A stretch of 64,000 bases of DNA from Lachnospiraceae bacterium GAM79 (GTDB lineage Bacteria > Bacillota > Clostridia > Lachnospirales > Lachnospiraceae): positions 558,001 to 622,000 of the forward strand of contig CP085928.1 in NCBI GenBank assembly GCA_020735665.1, read 5' to 3'. The notes below the pieces were generated by a model. That model saw only the letters and a program-made list of their open reading frames with translations, did no database searches and was not told the origin of the DNA. The translations under genes and the position numbers were made by a program. Positions 45,625 through 54,147 of the stretch are shown in pieces (position 1 is the stretch's first letter; each line of letters starts with the position of its first letter).

Positions 45625-45682
45625 AAATTCGGTTAGAAATCCTCATATGGAAGAAACCATATATGAAAGTGGGTAGTTTGGA

Positions 45683-46630
45683 ATGATAAAGTTCTACAGA
45701 ACAGATCATAAGGTTTTGTCAGAGATAACAGAATATGAAGACAATATGTGGGTTTGTATGACGAAACCTACAGTAGATGAGACCAAACTGATTGCAGAAG
45801 ATTTTGAGATTGATCTGGCAGATGTCAGAGCTGCATTGGATGATGAGGAGAGCTCCCGTGTGGAGGTCGAAGATGGTTATACACTGATCCTTGTCGATAT
45901 TCCGTCGATCGAGATGAGAAATGAACGCGAAGCATATACAACTATTCCTTTGGGTATTATCCTCGTAAAGGACATTCTGATCACGGTATGCGCGGAGGAT
46001 ACGCCTGTTCTGGATGCATTTATTGAGTCAAAGGTAAAGGAATTCAGTACAAAGAAACGGATGCGCTTCATGTACCAGATTTTATATAGAAACTGCATGA
46101 CCTATCAGTATTATCTGCGAGTTATGGATCGCAGAAGAAATCTGATCGAGCAACGGATCCAGGATGAGACAGAGGATGCGGATCTGATTGATCTTCACGA
46201 ACTGGAATCTAACCTTGTATACTTTGCAACATCACTTCGTGCAAACGGAGTTGTATTAGATAAGCTTGCAAGATACAGCAGTATCAAGCAGTATCCGGAG
46301 GATCAGGAGCTTCTGGATGATGTTATGGTCGAGAACAAACAGGCTATCGAGATGACCGGAATCTATCGAGATATCATAAGCGGTACAAGAGAACTGATGA
46401 CGACGATTATCAATAACCGCCTGAACAATATCATGAAGTTCTTAGCGGCTATCACCATCGTAATGGCGATCCCGACGATCATATCCGGTATCTATGGAAT
46501 GAACGTATCAGGTAAGTGGATGCCTCTCGCAGAAACCCCATACGGCTTCTACATTGTATGTGGTATCATTGTCCTGATCTGCATAATCATAGCCCTAATC
46601 CTCAAGAAAAAGAAAATGTTCAAGATGTAA
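45683..46630 (+). CDS. corA: CorA-family divalent cation transporter
   Basis: A large N-terminal cytoplasmic domain is followed by two C-terminal membrane segments. The first ends in the YGMN selectivity motif (SGIYGMNVSGKW) and the second is YGFYIVCGIIVLICIIIALIL, with a basic tail KKKKMFKM. CorA pentamers conduct Mg2+ or Co2+. Length 315 residues is normal. The gene has its own promoter and a strong terminator. Confidence 0.93.
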   Translation: MIKFYRTDHKVLSEITEYEDNMWVCMTKPTVDETKLIAEDFEIDLADVRAALDDEESSRVEVEDGYTLILVDIPSIEMRNEREAYTTIPLGIILVKDILITVCAEDTPVLDAFIESKVKEFSTKKRMRFMYQILYRNCMTYQYYLRVMDRRRNLIEQRIQDETEDADLIDLHELESNLVYFATSLRANGVVLDKLARYSSIKQYPEDQELLDDVMVENKQAIEMTGIYRDIISGTRELMTTIINNRLNNIMKFLAAITIVMAIPTIISGIYGMNVSGKWMPLAETPYGFYIVCGIIVLICIIIALILKKKKMFKM

Positions 46631-46638
46631 AAATAAAT

Positions 46639-46697
46639 CCGTCAAGCAAATAAGCAGCGTGTCTGTGTACAGACAACGCTGCTTATTTATTTGACGG
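46639..46697 (+). terminator. Long palindromic terminator of corA
   Basis: The arms CCGTCAA..AAATAAGCAGCGT and ACGCTGCTTATTT..TTGACGG pair with two small bulges, with TCTGT/ACAGA at the tip. Confidence 0.75.
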
Positions 46698-46704
46698 ATA
46701 AACA

Positions 46705-47194
46705 CACATAAGCATGAAGGACGATAGTCCGGAATGCGCATGTGTGTAGCGATTTCGAAAGTTCGAAGAACGGAGAAATCGTATTATTTTTACAGGTAGA
46801 GGGAGGGTGACACATAAGCATGAAGGACGATAGTCCGGAATGCGCATGTGAGAAGCGATTTCGAAAGTTCGAAGAACGGAGAAATCGTATTATTTTTACA
46901 GGTAGAGGGAGGGTGACACATAAGCATGAAGGACGATAGTCCGGAATGCGCATGTGAGAAGCGATTTCGAAAGTTCGAAGAACGGAGAAATCGTATTATT
47001 TTTACAGGTAGAGGGAGGGTGACACATAAGCATGAAGGACGATAGTCCGGAATGCGCATGTGAGAAGCGATTTCGAAAGTTCGAAGAACGGAGAAATCGT
47101 ATTATTTTTACAGGTAGAGGGAGGGTGACACATAAGCATGAAGGACGATAGTCCGGAATGCGCATGTGTGAAGCGATTTCGAAAGTTCGAAGAA
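46705..47194. repeat. 106-bp tandem repeat, four full copies and one partial
   Basis: Copies start at 46705, 46811, 46917, 47023 and 47129; the last one breaks off at 47194. Copies two to four are identical as far as I can see; the first and last differ at a few positions near CATGTGTG. Each unit contains two inverted repeats (CACAT..ATGTG with GCAT..ATGC inside, and GCGATTTC..GAAATCGT) and a purine-rich end AGAGGGAGGGTGA. The minus-strand reading frames through the array are a by-product of a unit length that is not a multiple of three. Confidence 0.9.
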
Positions 47195-47256
47195 TGTTGA
47201 CCCTCTTGCCTCATAATGCTAAACTTAACTTATTTAAAAACCAACATTCATTTCAA

Positions 47257-47408
47257 AGACAGAAAGTTTCTATCCTTAGAACTTATGGAACAAACCTGTT
47301 TGAATGCCGGTACTTAGCGATCCACGAAGTGGGAGCTTAGAACCGCTGCATGAAAACAGAGCGAGAGCGATTTGCGTAATAAGTTACTAAGGATAGAAAC
47401 TTTCGTCT
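47257..47408. ncRNA. Structured intergenic element, copy C
   Basis: Outer arms from AGACAGAAAGTTTC (47257) to GAAACTTTCGTCT (47408) pair over about 22 bases. The core has CAAA/TTTG in place of CAAG/CTTG, CTGTTTgaATGC/GCATgaAAACAG, CCAC-GAA-GTGG and a GC-GAGA-GC hairpin. It lies directly upstream of sbcD, between it and the tandem array; no T run follows, so it is not simply a terminator. Confidence 0.7.
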
Positions 47409-47436
47409 GGGAAACGTGGGAAAGGAGACAACAACG

Positions 47437-48594
47437 ATGAAGCTGTTTCATTTGTCGGATCTGCACATTGGCAAGATCGTAAATGGATATGAGATGTGGG
47501 AAGACCAGCGCTATGTGTTTGACCAGATCCTTGCATATGTAAGAGAAGAACAGCCGGATGCCGTGATGATCGCAGGAGATATCTATGACAAAGCAGTTCC
47601 ATCCGCAAAAGCAGTAACAGAATTTGATGAATTCCTGACTGAACTTGCAGACAGCGGAACGATCATCCTCATTATCAGTGGCAATCATGATTCGGCAGAA
47701 CGTCTGGATTTTGCCAGCAGTATCATGAAAAAGCAGAATATATATATGAAAGGAACCTATGGTGGAGAAGCCATGAAGGTGACGATGCAGGATAAATGGG
47801 GAGATGTGAATTTTTATCTGATGCCGTTTGTAAAGCCGTCAAACGTAAAAAATACATTATCGGATTTAACAGAAGAACCGGAGAAAGAGTCAGCAGCCTT
47901 AACATATACAGAAGCCATGCAGCAGGCAGTTGCAGCCATGCAAGTTGATCCGGGGAAAAGGAATGTACTGATCGCCCATCAGAACGTAACAAATAGTGGA
48001 GTGAACCGGCGGTCGGATTCGGAGACAATATCGATCGGTGGACTGGATAATATTGACCGTACTGTATTTGATATATTTGACTATGTGGCACTTGGACATC
48101 TTCATTCTCCACAGCAGATCGGAAAGCCGGAGATTCGGTACTGTGGCACACCGGTTATCTATTCTATGTCGGAAGCCGACGATCAGAAATCTGTCACAGT
48201 GGTAGAACTTGGAGAAAAAGGAAAGCTTTCGATCCGTGAACTGCCCCTGCACCAGCTTCATGCGTGGTACAATTTTACGGGTACACTTGATGAAGCCATG
48301 AGCCGGGAAGCAAATGAAGATTATGCGAGAATTGTGCTAACGGATAAGGAAACGATCATTGATGTTCAGGCGAGACTTCGGACCGTGTATAAGAACCTGA
48401 TGTCAGTAGAATTCCAGATGGCAGATGGCAGCAGACCGGAACAGGAACGGACACTTGAGGATGTGAAGAATCTTGCACCTGATGAGGCATTTGCGGATTT
48501 CTATAACAGAAAGATGAAACGGGAGCTGTCCGATGAAAATGCGGTTTATATCAGACAGTTGATCCGGGATTATTATGAACAGAGACAGGGGTGA
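47437..48594 (+). CDS. sbcD: Exonuclease subunit SbcD
   Basis: The Mre11-type phosphoesterase motifs are all present: HLSDLHIGK, AGDIYDKAVPS, SGNHDSAERL, IAHQN and YVALGHLHSPQQ. With SbcC it opens DNA hairpins and trims protein-blocked ends. ATG 47437 lies 10 bases after AAAGGAG. The protein is 385 residues and its stop overlaps the beginning of sbcC. Confidence 0.96.
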   Translation: MKLFHLSDLHIGKIVNGYEMWEDQRYVFDQILAYVREEQPDAVMIAGDIYDKAVPSAKAVTEFDEFLTELADSGTIILIISGNHDSAERLDFASSIMKKQNIYMKGTYGGEAMKVTMQDKWGDVNFYLMPFVKPSNVKNTLSDLTEEPEKESAALTYTEAMQQAVAAMQVDPGKRNVLIAHQNVTNSGVNRRSDSETISIGGLDNIDRTVFDIFDYVALGHLHSPQQIGKPEIRYCGTPVIYSMSEADDQKSVTVVELGEKGKLSIRELPLHQLHAWYNFTGTLDEAMSREANEDYARIVLTDKETIIDVQARLRTVYKNLMSVEFQMADGSRPEQERTLEDVKNLAPDEAFADFYNRKMKRELSDENAVYIRQLIRDYYEQRQG

Positions 48595-48596
48595 AG

Positions 48597-51500
48597 ATGA
48601 TGCGGCCACTGGTACTTACAATGGAAGCGTTTGGAACGTATATAGAAAAAACGGAGATTGACTTTCGAAAATTTGGGAAACAGGGACTTTTTCTGATCTC
48701 GGGAGATACCGGATCGGGAAAGACAACGATATTTGACGGAATCATGTATGCCCTTTACGGAGAGACCAGCGCAGGAAGCGGGAAGAATAACACCGGACGA
48801 AACGGTGAAATGCTCCGAAGTGATTTTGCAGATCCAAAGCAGCTTACTTATGTAGAGCTGTTATTTGAAAGCGGCGGTCATGAATATAAGGTCTGGCGAA
48901 GTCCGGCGTATGAGAGACCGGGATACAAATCCATGAAGCAGGCAGAAGTGCGCTGGATGGAGGATGGACAGGAGACAGAGCTGAAAGCGGCAGATATTGA
49001 TGGTAAGCGGACAGCAGGGGTGATCGGCAGGGTAAGAGAGGTGCTGGGACTTACGGCCGATCAGTTCCGACAGGTTGCGATGATCGCACAGGGAGATTTT
49101 AAGAAGCTGTTAGTTGCGGATACGAAGACCCGAAGCGATATCTTTAAGACGATATTTGATACGAAGATTTATGAATATATCCAGAACAGGATCGCACAGG
49201 ACTGTAAAGAGGCAGAGGGGGTCTATACAGAGCTTGTTGCAAAGGTAGATCGTACGATAGAGGGAGTAGAGCTGCCGGATGAAACGGAGCTTTATAAAAC
49301 AGGGCTTCAGGATCTGCCGGAGCATCTGGAAAATCGTCATCTGGCATTTGATGATATTCTGGAAGAGCTGCACAGCCTGAATCAGATCGAAGAAAAGCAG
49401 GCGAAAGATCTGCATCATCAGATTGAGAGTTATACACAGACCAATAACCAATATGACAACTGGTATACAGCAATCGAGAAAAATAAGAGAATCATTGGTC
49501 AGACCTATGATGGCTATGTGGCACATCTCGATGCATACAGACAGGTGAAGCAGGAATTTGTCAGTGCAGAAGCACAGAATCATAGTATGGAAGCACAGTC
49601 TACAGAACCGCTTATGCTGAGACAGGCGGAGCTTCAGAAACAGGCAGATTCTTTTGTGCGGTTAAATGAGATGGAGAAAGAACTGCTGCTTGTGGAGCAG
49701 GTATGCCATCAGGCAGGAAAGAAAAGACAGGATATTCTTGCAACAAAGAAGAAACTTCAGAAGCAGACCGAGGAGCTGGAACAGATCGTGAATCCGGGTG
49801 ACACTTCACAGGTGAAGCTTGAGAAGGTTCAGACAGAAAAGAAGCAGATTGCAGAACGTATGCAGCGGTTACAGGAGCTTGAAAAAGAATGTCTGGAGAT
49901 TGATCATCTGGAAATTAAGAAACAGCAGATGGTGGTTGATAATCGGAGCGCATTTGAGAAGCGGAATCAGGCAAATGCGAATTACGAGGAAGCTATCAGA
50001 AATCGGAATGATCAGATCTGTGGAGAACTGGCAGCGAACCTACAGGAGGGAACACCGTGTCCGGTCTGTGGAAGTAAGACACATCCGGAAAAGGCACATT
50101 GTGACGGAGCTGTTGTAACAGAAGAAATGGTAAAGAAGCTTCGTGCTGCATTTGATCAGGCGGATGCTTCATTCAGACGAAAAGAAAATGAACTTGGAAG
50201 CCTGAATGGTCGTCTGGAAGAAAAACGGAATCAGACAACAGCAGCGGTTATGGAGATGGCAGCCTTTACCATACCGGATCAGACAGCACAGGCTGATGTT
50301 CTGATAGATGAGGTCAGAAAACTACATGTAATCTGGGAGAAAAGGACAGAGGAAACAGAAGCCAGACTGCGGACACTTGAGAAAGAGCACAGAAGTTATC
50401 AGGAACATAAAAGGCAGCTTGGCGAGCTTCGTTTGCAGATAAAAGAACTGGAAGAAACGGAAGTGCGGGTAACAGAGGAATATCAGGAGGCAGACCGGAG
50501 TTACACGGCAAAGCAGGCAGCCGCGGCACAGATGCGACAGGAGATCCGGGGGGATGAGTCGGATATCCTGAAGCAACTGCAACAGGTGAGAAATGAGATT
50601 GCCGAGGTGAACCGGAAGAAGACAGAGGCAAGAGATACTTATAATAAACTTGCAAAGGAACTCTCTGCACTGGAAACAAATCTGAAACGTGATGCAGAAG
50701 ATCAGAATATGCAATACAGACAGGAATGGCAGTTGGAGAAAGATGTTCTTTCTGCACTTGAAACGGACAGCGGAGAAATGAACACATCTGTAAATGACGA
50801 AAGTGTGATACAGAAGCTTCCTGACAGCAATCAAGAAAATGATTTTGCAGATGAACAGGAACTGGAAAAGCAGGCAGGCGGCTACGGAGAATGTTATACA
50901 CATTTCTGTACGACATCAACGGTTCTGCTTGAACAGATATCCGGGCAGATAGAACGCACGATCCGGAAGAAAAACAGTGTTGCCATCAGGCATGATGCAA
51001 TCGCGGAACGATTAGTTAAGAATAAGGCAGCATACAGCAAATTAAAGAAGGATTATGGAGCATATCTGAATATCTATAAGAAATACAGTAAGCTTCAGGA
51101 TCTTTCACAGGCCGCACTTGGTAATTATAAGCTGGAAACCTATATACAGGAGGTCTATTTTGACCGCATTATAGACAGTGCGAATCACAGACTGCGCCAG
51201 ATCGTATGCAACCAGTTTGAGCTGAAACGCGGACAGAAGACTGCAGGAAACAGAGGGCTTGATTTGTTCGTGCTGGATCATCGGACGGGAAAAGAAAGAG
51301 ATGTCAAAACACTGTCCGGCGGGGAAGCATTTGTAGCATCTCTGTCTATGGCACTTGGACTTGCCGATATTGTATCTGCAAATGCGGCAGGTGTAAGAAT
51401 TGATACATTATTTATCGATGAAGGCTTTGGCTCACTGGATTCTGATATTCTGGAGCAGGCATTAAATGTACTGGCTGAGTTGTCCGAGTCCGATCATCTG

Positions 51501-51605
51501 GTTGGTATCATATCTCATGTGGAAGAGCTGAAGCATCGTATCGACCGCCAGATCCTGGTTACTAAGGATCATCAGGGCGGCAGTCATGTGGAGATACAGG
51601 TGTAA
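48597..51605 (+). CDS. sbcC: Exonuclease subunit SbcC
   Basis: A Rad50-type ATPase: Walker A GDTGSGKTTIFDG at the front, long coiled coils, the zinc hook CPVC in the middle (GTPCPVCGSKTHPEKAH), then the LSGGEAF signature and Walker B DTLFIDEGFGSLD at the end. An acidic stretch interrupts the second coil (about residues 700-765, DSGEMNTSVNDES and DSNQENDFADEQELEK). ATG 48597 or 48600 starts the protein (about 1,002 residues). It is translated together with sbcD. In this genome its natural substrates, long palindromes, are abundant nearby. Confidence 0.96.
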   Translation: MMRPLVLTMEAFGTYIEKTEIDFRKFGKQGLFLISGDTGSGKTTIFDGIMYALYGETSAGSGKNNTGRNGEMLRSDFADPKQLTYVELLFESGGHEYKVWRSPAYERPGYKSMKQAEVRWMEDGQETELKAADIDGKRTAGVIGRVREVLGLTADQFRQVAMIAQGDFKKLLVADTKTRSDIFKTIFDTKIYEYIQNRIAQDCKEAEGVYTELVAKVDRTIEGVELPDETELYKTGLQDLPEHLENRHLAFDDILEELHSLNQIEEKQAKDLHHQIESYTQTNNQYDNWYTAIEKNKRIIGQTYDGYVAHLDAYRQVKQEFVSAEAQNHSMEAQSTEPLMLRQAELQKQADSFVRLNEMEKELLLVEQVCHQAGKKRQDILATKKKLQKQTEELEQIVNPGDTSQVKLEKVQTEKKQIAERMQRLQELEKECLEIDHLEIKKQQMVVDNRSAFEKRNQANANYEEAIRNRNDQICGELAANLQEGTPCPVCGSKTHPEKAHCDGAVVTEEMVKKLRAAFDQADASFRRKENELGSLNGRLEEKRNQTTAAVMEMAAFTIPDQTAQADVLIDEVRKLHVIWEKRTEETEARLRTLEKEHRSYQEHKRQLGELRLQIKELEETEVRVTEEYQEADRSYTAKQAAAAQMRQEIRGDESDILKQLQQVRNEIAEVNRKKTEARDTYNKLAKELSALETNLKRDAEDQNMQYRQEWQLEKDVLSALETDSGEMNTSVNDESVIQKLPDSNQENDFADEQELEKQAGGYGECYTHFCTTSTVLLEQISGQIERTIRKKNSVAIRHDAIAERLVKNKAAYSKLKKDYGAYLNIYKKYSKLQDLSQAALGNYKLETYIQEVYFDRIIDSANHRLRQIVCNQFELKRGQKTAGNRGLDLFVLDHRTGKERDVKTLSGGEAFVASLSMALGLADIVSANAAGVRIDTLFIDEGFGSLDSDILEQALNVLAELSESDHLVGIISHVEELKHRIDRQILVTKDHQGGSHVEIQV

Positions 51606-51613
51606 AAAATATA

Positions 51614-51673
51614 CCCCACTGATCATAGGAAGATATCTGCTTACAGGCATTTGTATGATCAGTGGGGCATTTT
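51614..51673. terminator. Bidirectional terminator between sbcC and the DUF4317 gene
   Basis: CCCCACTGATCATA (51614-51627) and TATGATCAGTGGGG (51654-51667) pair perfectly; A runs before and T runs after serve both strands. Confidence 0.9.
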
Positions 51674-52858
51674 TTAATATTTTACAGGAATTCCGTTTAC
51701 GGATACTTCATCTGTGATCTCGATTACGATACATTTCCGTCCATCGATCTCACGGGTCTCTACGAGATCGGCGCGGTCAGGATTGACCTTGATCACAACC
51801 TCCGGAGTCTTTACTTCAAATGATTTTGTACTGGCGATATTATTTGCATAGAGCTGTACTTTTCCCGGAGCCGGTGCAGGCAGCGTCTCTTCGGAACCTT
51901 CGGCAACCGGACGCTGGTTCACGGAAGCAGCAGCGGCGCGATCAAAGTTTGCATCAAAGGTCTGCAGTTTTTCTTCGGATACTCCCGAGGTTTCCAGAAG
52001 ATTCTTTAATGAATTTCTGGATAAGGTCAGTGGCTCCGGACTATCTTTTTGTTCCTCGATCATTTCATTCAGATTCTCATGGATATTCCGGATCACTTCA
52101 TAATCACAGTCCATTCCGAGTGTATCGGTGATGATCGTCTGGAACGCCTCTTTCTGATTACCGGCAGTTACAGGCATTCCCGTTCCGAGAATATAGCGGA
52201 TAAATTCTTCATGGATTTCCTCCGGCTTCTTCGTATAGTAGAGGACATTATGGATATCGGCTGTCCGGTCGATAAATGCAGGGAACAGGAAACCGATATC
52301 AGGAACATCCACGATCCAGTCACGGATACGGTTGTGGAAGGTGTTCTCCGAATCAAAATAACTAAGTCCTGCCTTTGACAGATTAACATGGCAGATACAG
52401 CACATGATGTATTCGTAGATCTCATCCGAGGCATCATCCATTGTCAGTCCGTCTGTGGTCTTTCCGGGTACGTCATATATATCATGGATCAGCAGGATCA
52501 GATAGTTTCCGGTATAGTCATAATTCTCGATTACCTTATCATAGAACTGGTCGATCAGTTCATCATCCTCTAATTTGCTGTTACGCAGCTTTAACAGAAA
52601 TTCCTGCGTACCGCCGTCAAATTCCGAATCTGTGGGAAACGGCATCGTGATCAGATTCTTTCCGATCGAGCCGGACAGATTTTTCTTAAAGATCTCAAAA
52701 TATTTAAATGCTTCCTCCTCCGGCAGAGAGAGAAATGCTTCCTTCATTGTCGCAATTTTACGTCTGTCACCATCCACATAGCAGCCACAGATCTTATCGA
52801 TCGAACAGGTAGCCTGCGCAAACTGATGCCGGATTTCCAGAACCTCTTTCTTTGTCAT
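51674..52858 (-). CDS. DUF4317 protein
   Basis: The start MTKKEVLEIRHQFAQATCSI followed by CGCYVDGDRRKI is typical of the DUF4317 family, common in Lachnospiraceae. The protein is 394 residues, soluble, with an acidic middle and an Ala/Pro-rich linker (about 320-335) before a small C-terminal beta domain. Function is unknown. ATG 52858 has AGGAG 10 bases upstream; the earlier TTG lacks a site. Confidence 0.85.
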   Translation of the reverse strand: MTKKEVLEIRHQFAQATCSIDKICGCYVDGDRRKIATMKEAFLSLPEEEAFKYFEIFKKNLSGSIGKNLITMPFPTDSEFDGGTQEFLLKLRNSKLEDDELIDQFYDKVIENYDYTGNYLILLIHDIYDVPGKTTDGLTMDDASDEIYEYIMCCICHVNLSKAGLSYFDSENTFHNRIRDWIVDVPDIGFLFPAFIDRTADIHNVLYYTKKPEEIHEEFIRYILGTGMPVTAGNQKEAFQTIITDTLGMDCDYEVIRNIHENLNEMIEEQKDSPEPLTLSRNSLKNLLETSGVSEEKLQTFDANFDRAAAASVNQRPVAEGSEETLPAPAPGKVQLYANNIASTKSFEVKTPEVVIKVNPDRADLVETREIDGRKCIVIEITDEVSVNGIPVKY

Positions 52859-53076
52859 ATGTATCAAACTCCTTTATAAAAACTTTAATAGTGCATTATG
52901 TGTTTCATGCATTCTATGCATTTAAAAAATCTAAAATAAGCCTAATAAGTGTATCACCTAAAAAAAACAAAGACAAGAATTGACATCCATAACTTTTAAT
53001 ATTTCACATGGTTAACAATGATATTTAGATTTGTAAAAACAAATGTGTAATAAGTATATTGCCATACCAATATACA

Positions 53077-53226
53077 GATAGAAGTGTGGAATGATATATT
53101 TCATGTAGCAAACCTATCCGAGTGCCGGTACTTAAGTTGCGTCTTTTGCAACTTTATGTACCGCTGCATCGAGGATAGAACGAGAGTGATTTGCGAAATG
53201 AAGATATATCATTCCACACTTCTATC
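53077..53226. ncRNA. Structured intergenic element, copy D
   Basis: Arms GATAGAAGTGTGGAATGATA (from 53077) and its complement ending CTTCTATC (53226) enclose a core with GCAAA/TTTGC, CTATCCgaGTGC/GCATCGAGGATAG, CGGTAC/GTACCG, AGTTGC..GCAACT and an AC-GAGA-GT hairpin. Nearly every stem differs in sequence from copies A to C while pairing is kept. It lies between the divergent DUF4317 and response-regulator genes. Confidence 0.72.
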
Positions 53227-53234
53227 GTCCCCAC

Positions 53235-53274
53235 ATCTTAATAAATCTTAAGGATATCCCAAATTGTATCTTAA
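53235..53274 (+). promoter_or_regulatory. Direct repeats upstream of the response regulator
   Basis: ATCTTAA occurs at 53235-53241, 53245-53251 and 53268-53274. The first two are 10 bases apart, one helical turn, as for OmpR-family binding sites. They may serve autoregulation of the two-component operon. Confidence 0.4.
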
Positions 53275-53419
53275 TGGTAGAAAGCCTTACAATGATACCG
53301 TCAAAGAAAGATATGGAAAATATCAGCGGTTTGCTGTATCCTAAAAAGGAATGCGTGGTGCGCACACGTACCCGATAAGATACAGACAACAATCATATTT
53401 TCGGACGAGGAGAAAAGAA

Positions 53420-54109
53420 ATGTATAATATACTAATTTGCGATGATGAGAAAGATATCGTATCAGCTTTAAAGATTTACCTGAAAACATCCGGCTACAAT
53501 ATTTATGAAGCTTACAACGGAAAAGAAGCGTTAGAGCAGATCAAAGAGCATGACATCCATTTGGTGTTAATGGATATCATGATGCCGGAGATGGATGGGA
53601 TCACAGCGATGTTAAAGATCCGCGAGGAGACGAATCTGCCGGTTATCCTTCTGACCGCAAAGAGTGAAGATACAGATAAGATCCTTGGACTGGAAGTGGG
53701 TGCAGATGATTACATTACCAAGCCGTTTAATCCGGTAGAGGTGATCGCCAGAGTGAAATCGCAGCTTCGAAGATATATGCAGCTTGGAAGCGGACAGATC
53801 AAGAAAGATGCGATCGTGATCGGGGGAATTGAGTTGAATGATAATTCCAAGCAGGTTACGGTCGATGGCAAACTGGTCAGTCTGACACCGACAGAATATG
53901 ATATTTTAAGACTTCTGATGGAACATCCGGGACAGGTATTTTCACCGAGAGATATTTACAAGGAAGTCTGGAAAGAAACACCGCTCGGAGCCGAAGGTTC
54001 GGTAGCTGTCCATATCCGTCATTTGCGTGAAAAGATAGAGATTAATCCCGGAGAACCAAGATATATCAAGGTGATCTGGGGCAGAGGTTATAAGATGGAA
54101 TATCAGTAA
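53420..54109 (+). CDS. OmpR-family response regulator
   Basis: Receiver domain with the acidic pocket (ICDDEKD), phosphoacceptor in LVLMDIMMPEMDG, switch Thr in ILLTAKS and Lys in DDYITKPFNP, then a C-terminal winged helix (SLTPTEYDILRLLMEHPGQV, GSVAVHIRHLREKIE, WGRGYKM). ATG 53420 has GAGGAG in front. The protein is 229 residues and is followed 38 bases later by its kinase gene. Confidence 0.95.
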   Translation: MYNILICDDEKDIVSALKIYLKTSGYNIYEAYNGKEALEQIKEHDIHLVLMDIMMPEMDGITAMLKIREETNLPVILLTAKSEDTDKILGLEVGADDYITKPFNPVEVIARVKSQLRRYMQLGSGQIKKDAIVIGGIELNDNSKQVTVDGKLVSLTPTEYDILRLLMEHPGQVFSPRDIYKEVWKETPLGAEGSVAVHIRHLREKIEINPGEPRYIKVIWGRGYKMEYQ

Positions 54110-54147
54110 ACCTCTATACAGTCTGACAGGAATGGAGAATGCGAAAC

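Noticed and set aside
46705-47194. CRISPR array
   Set aside because: The 106-bp units repeat in full without unique spacers, and no cas gene is near.
46687-47214. Four overlapping minus-strand ORFs of 70-89 residues with near-identical sequence
   Set aside because: They are the translation of the 106-bp tandem array. The unit is not a multiple of three and no ribosome site stands before the starts.
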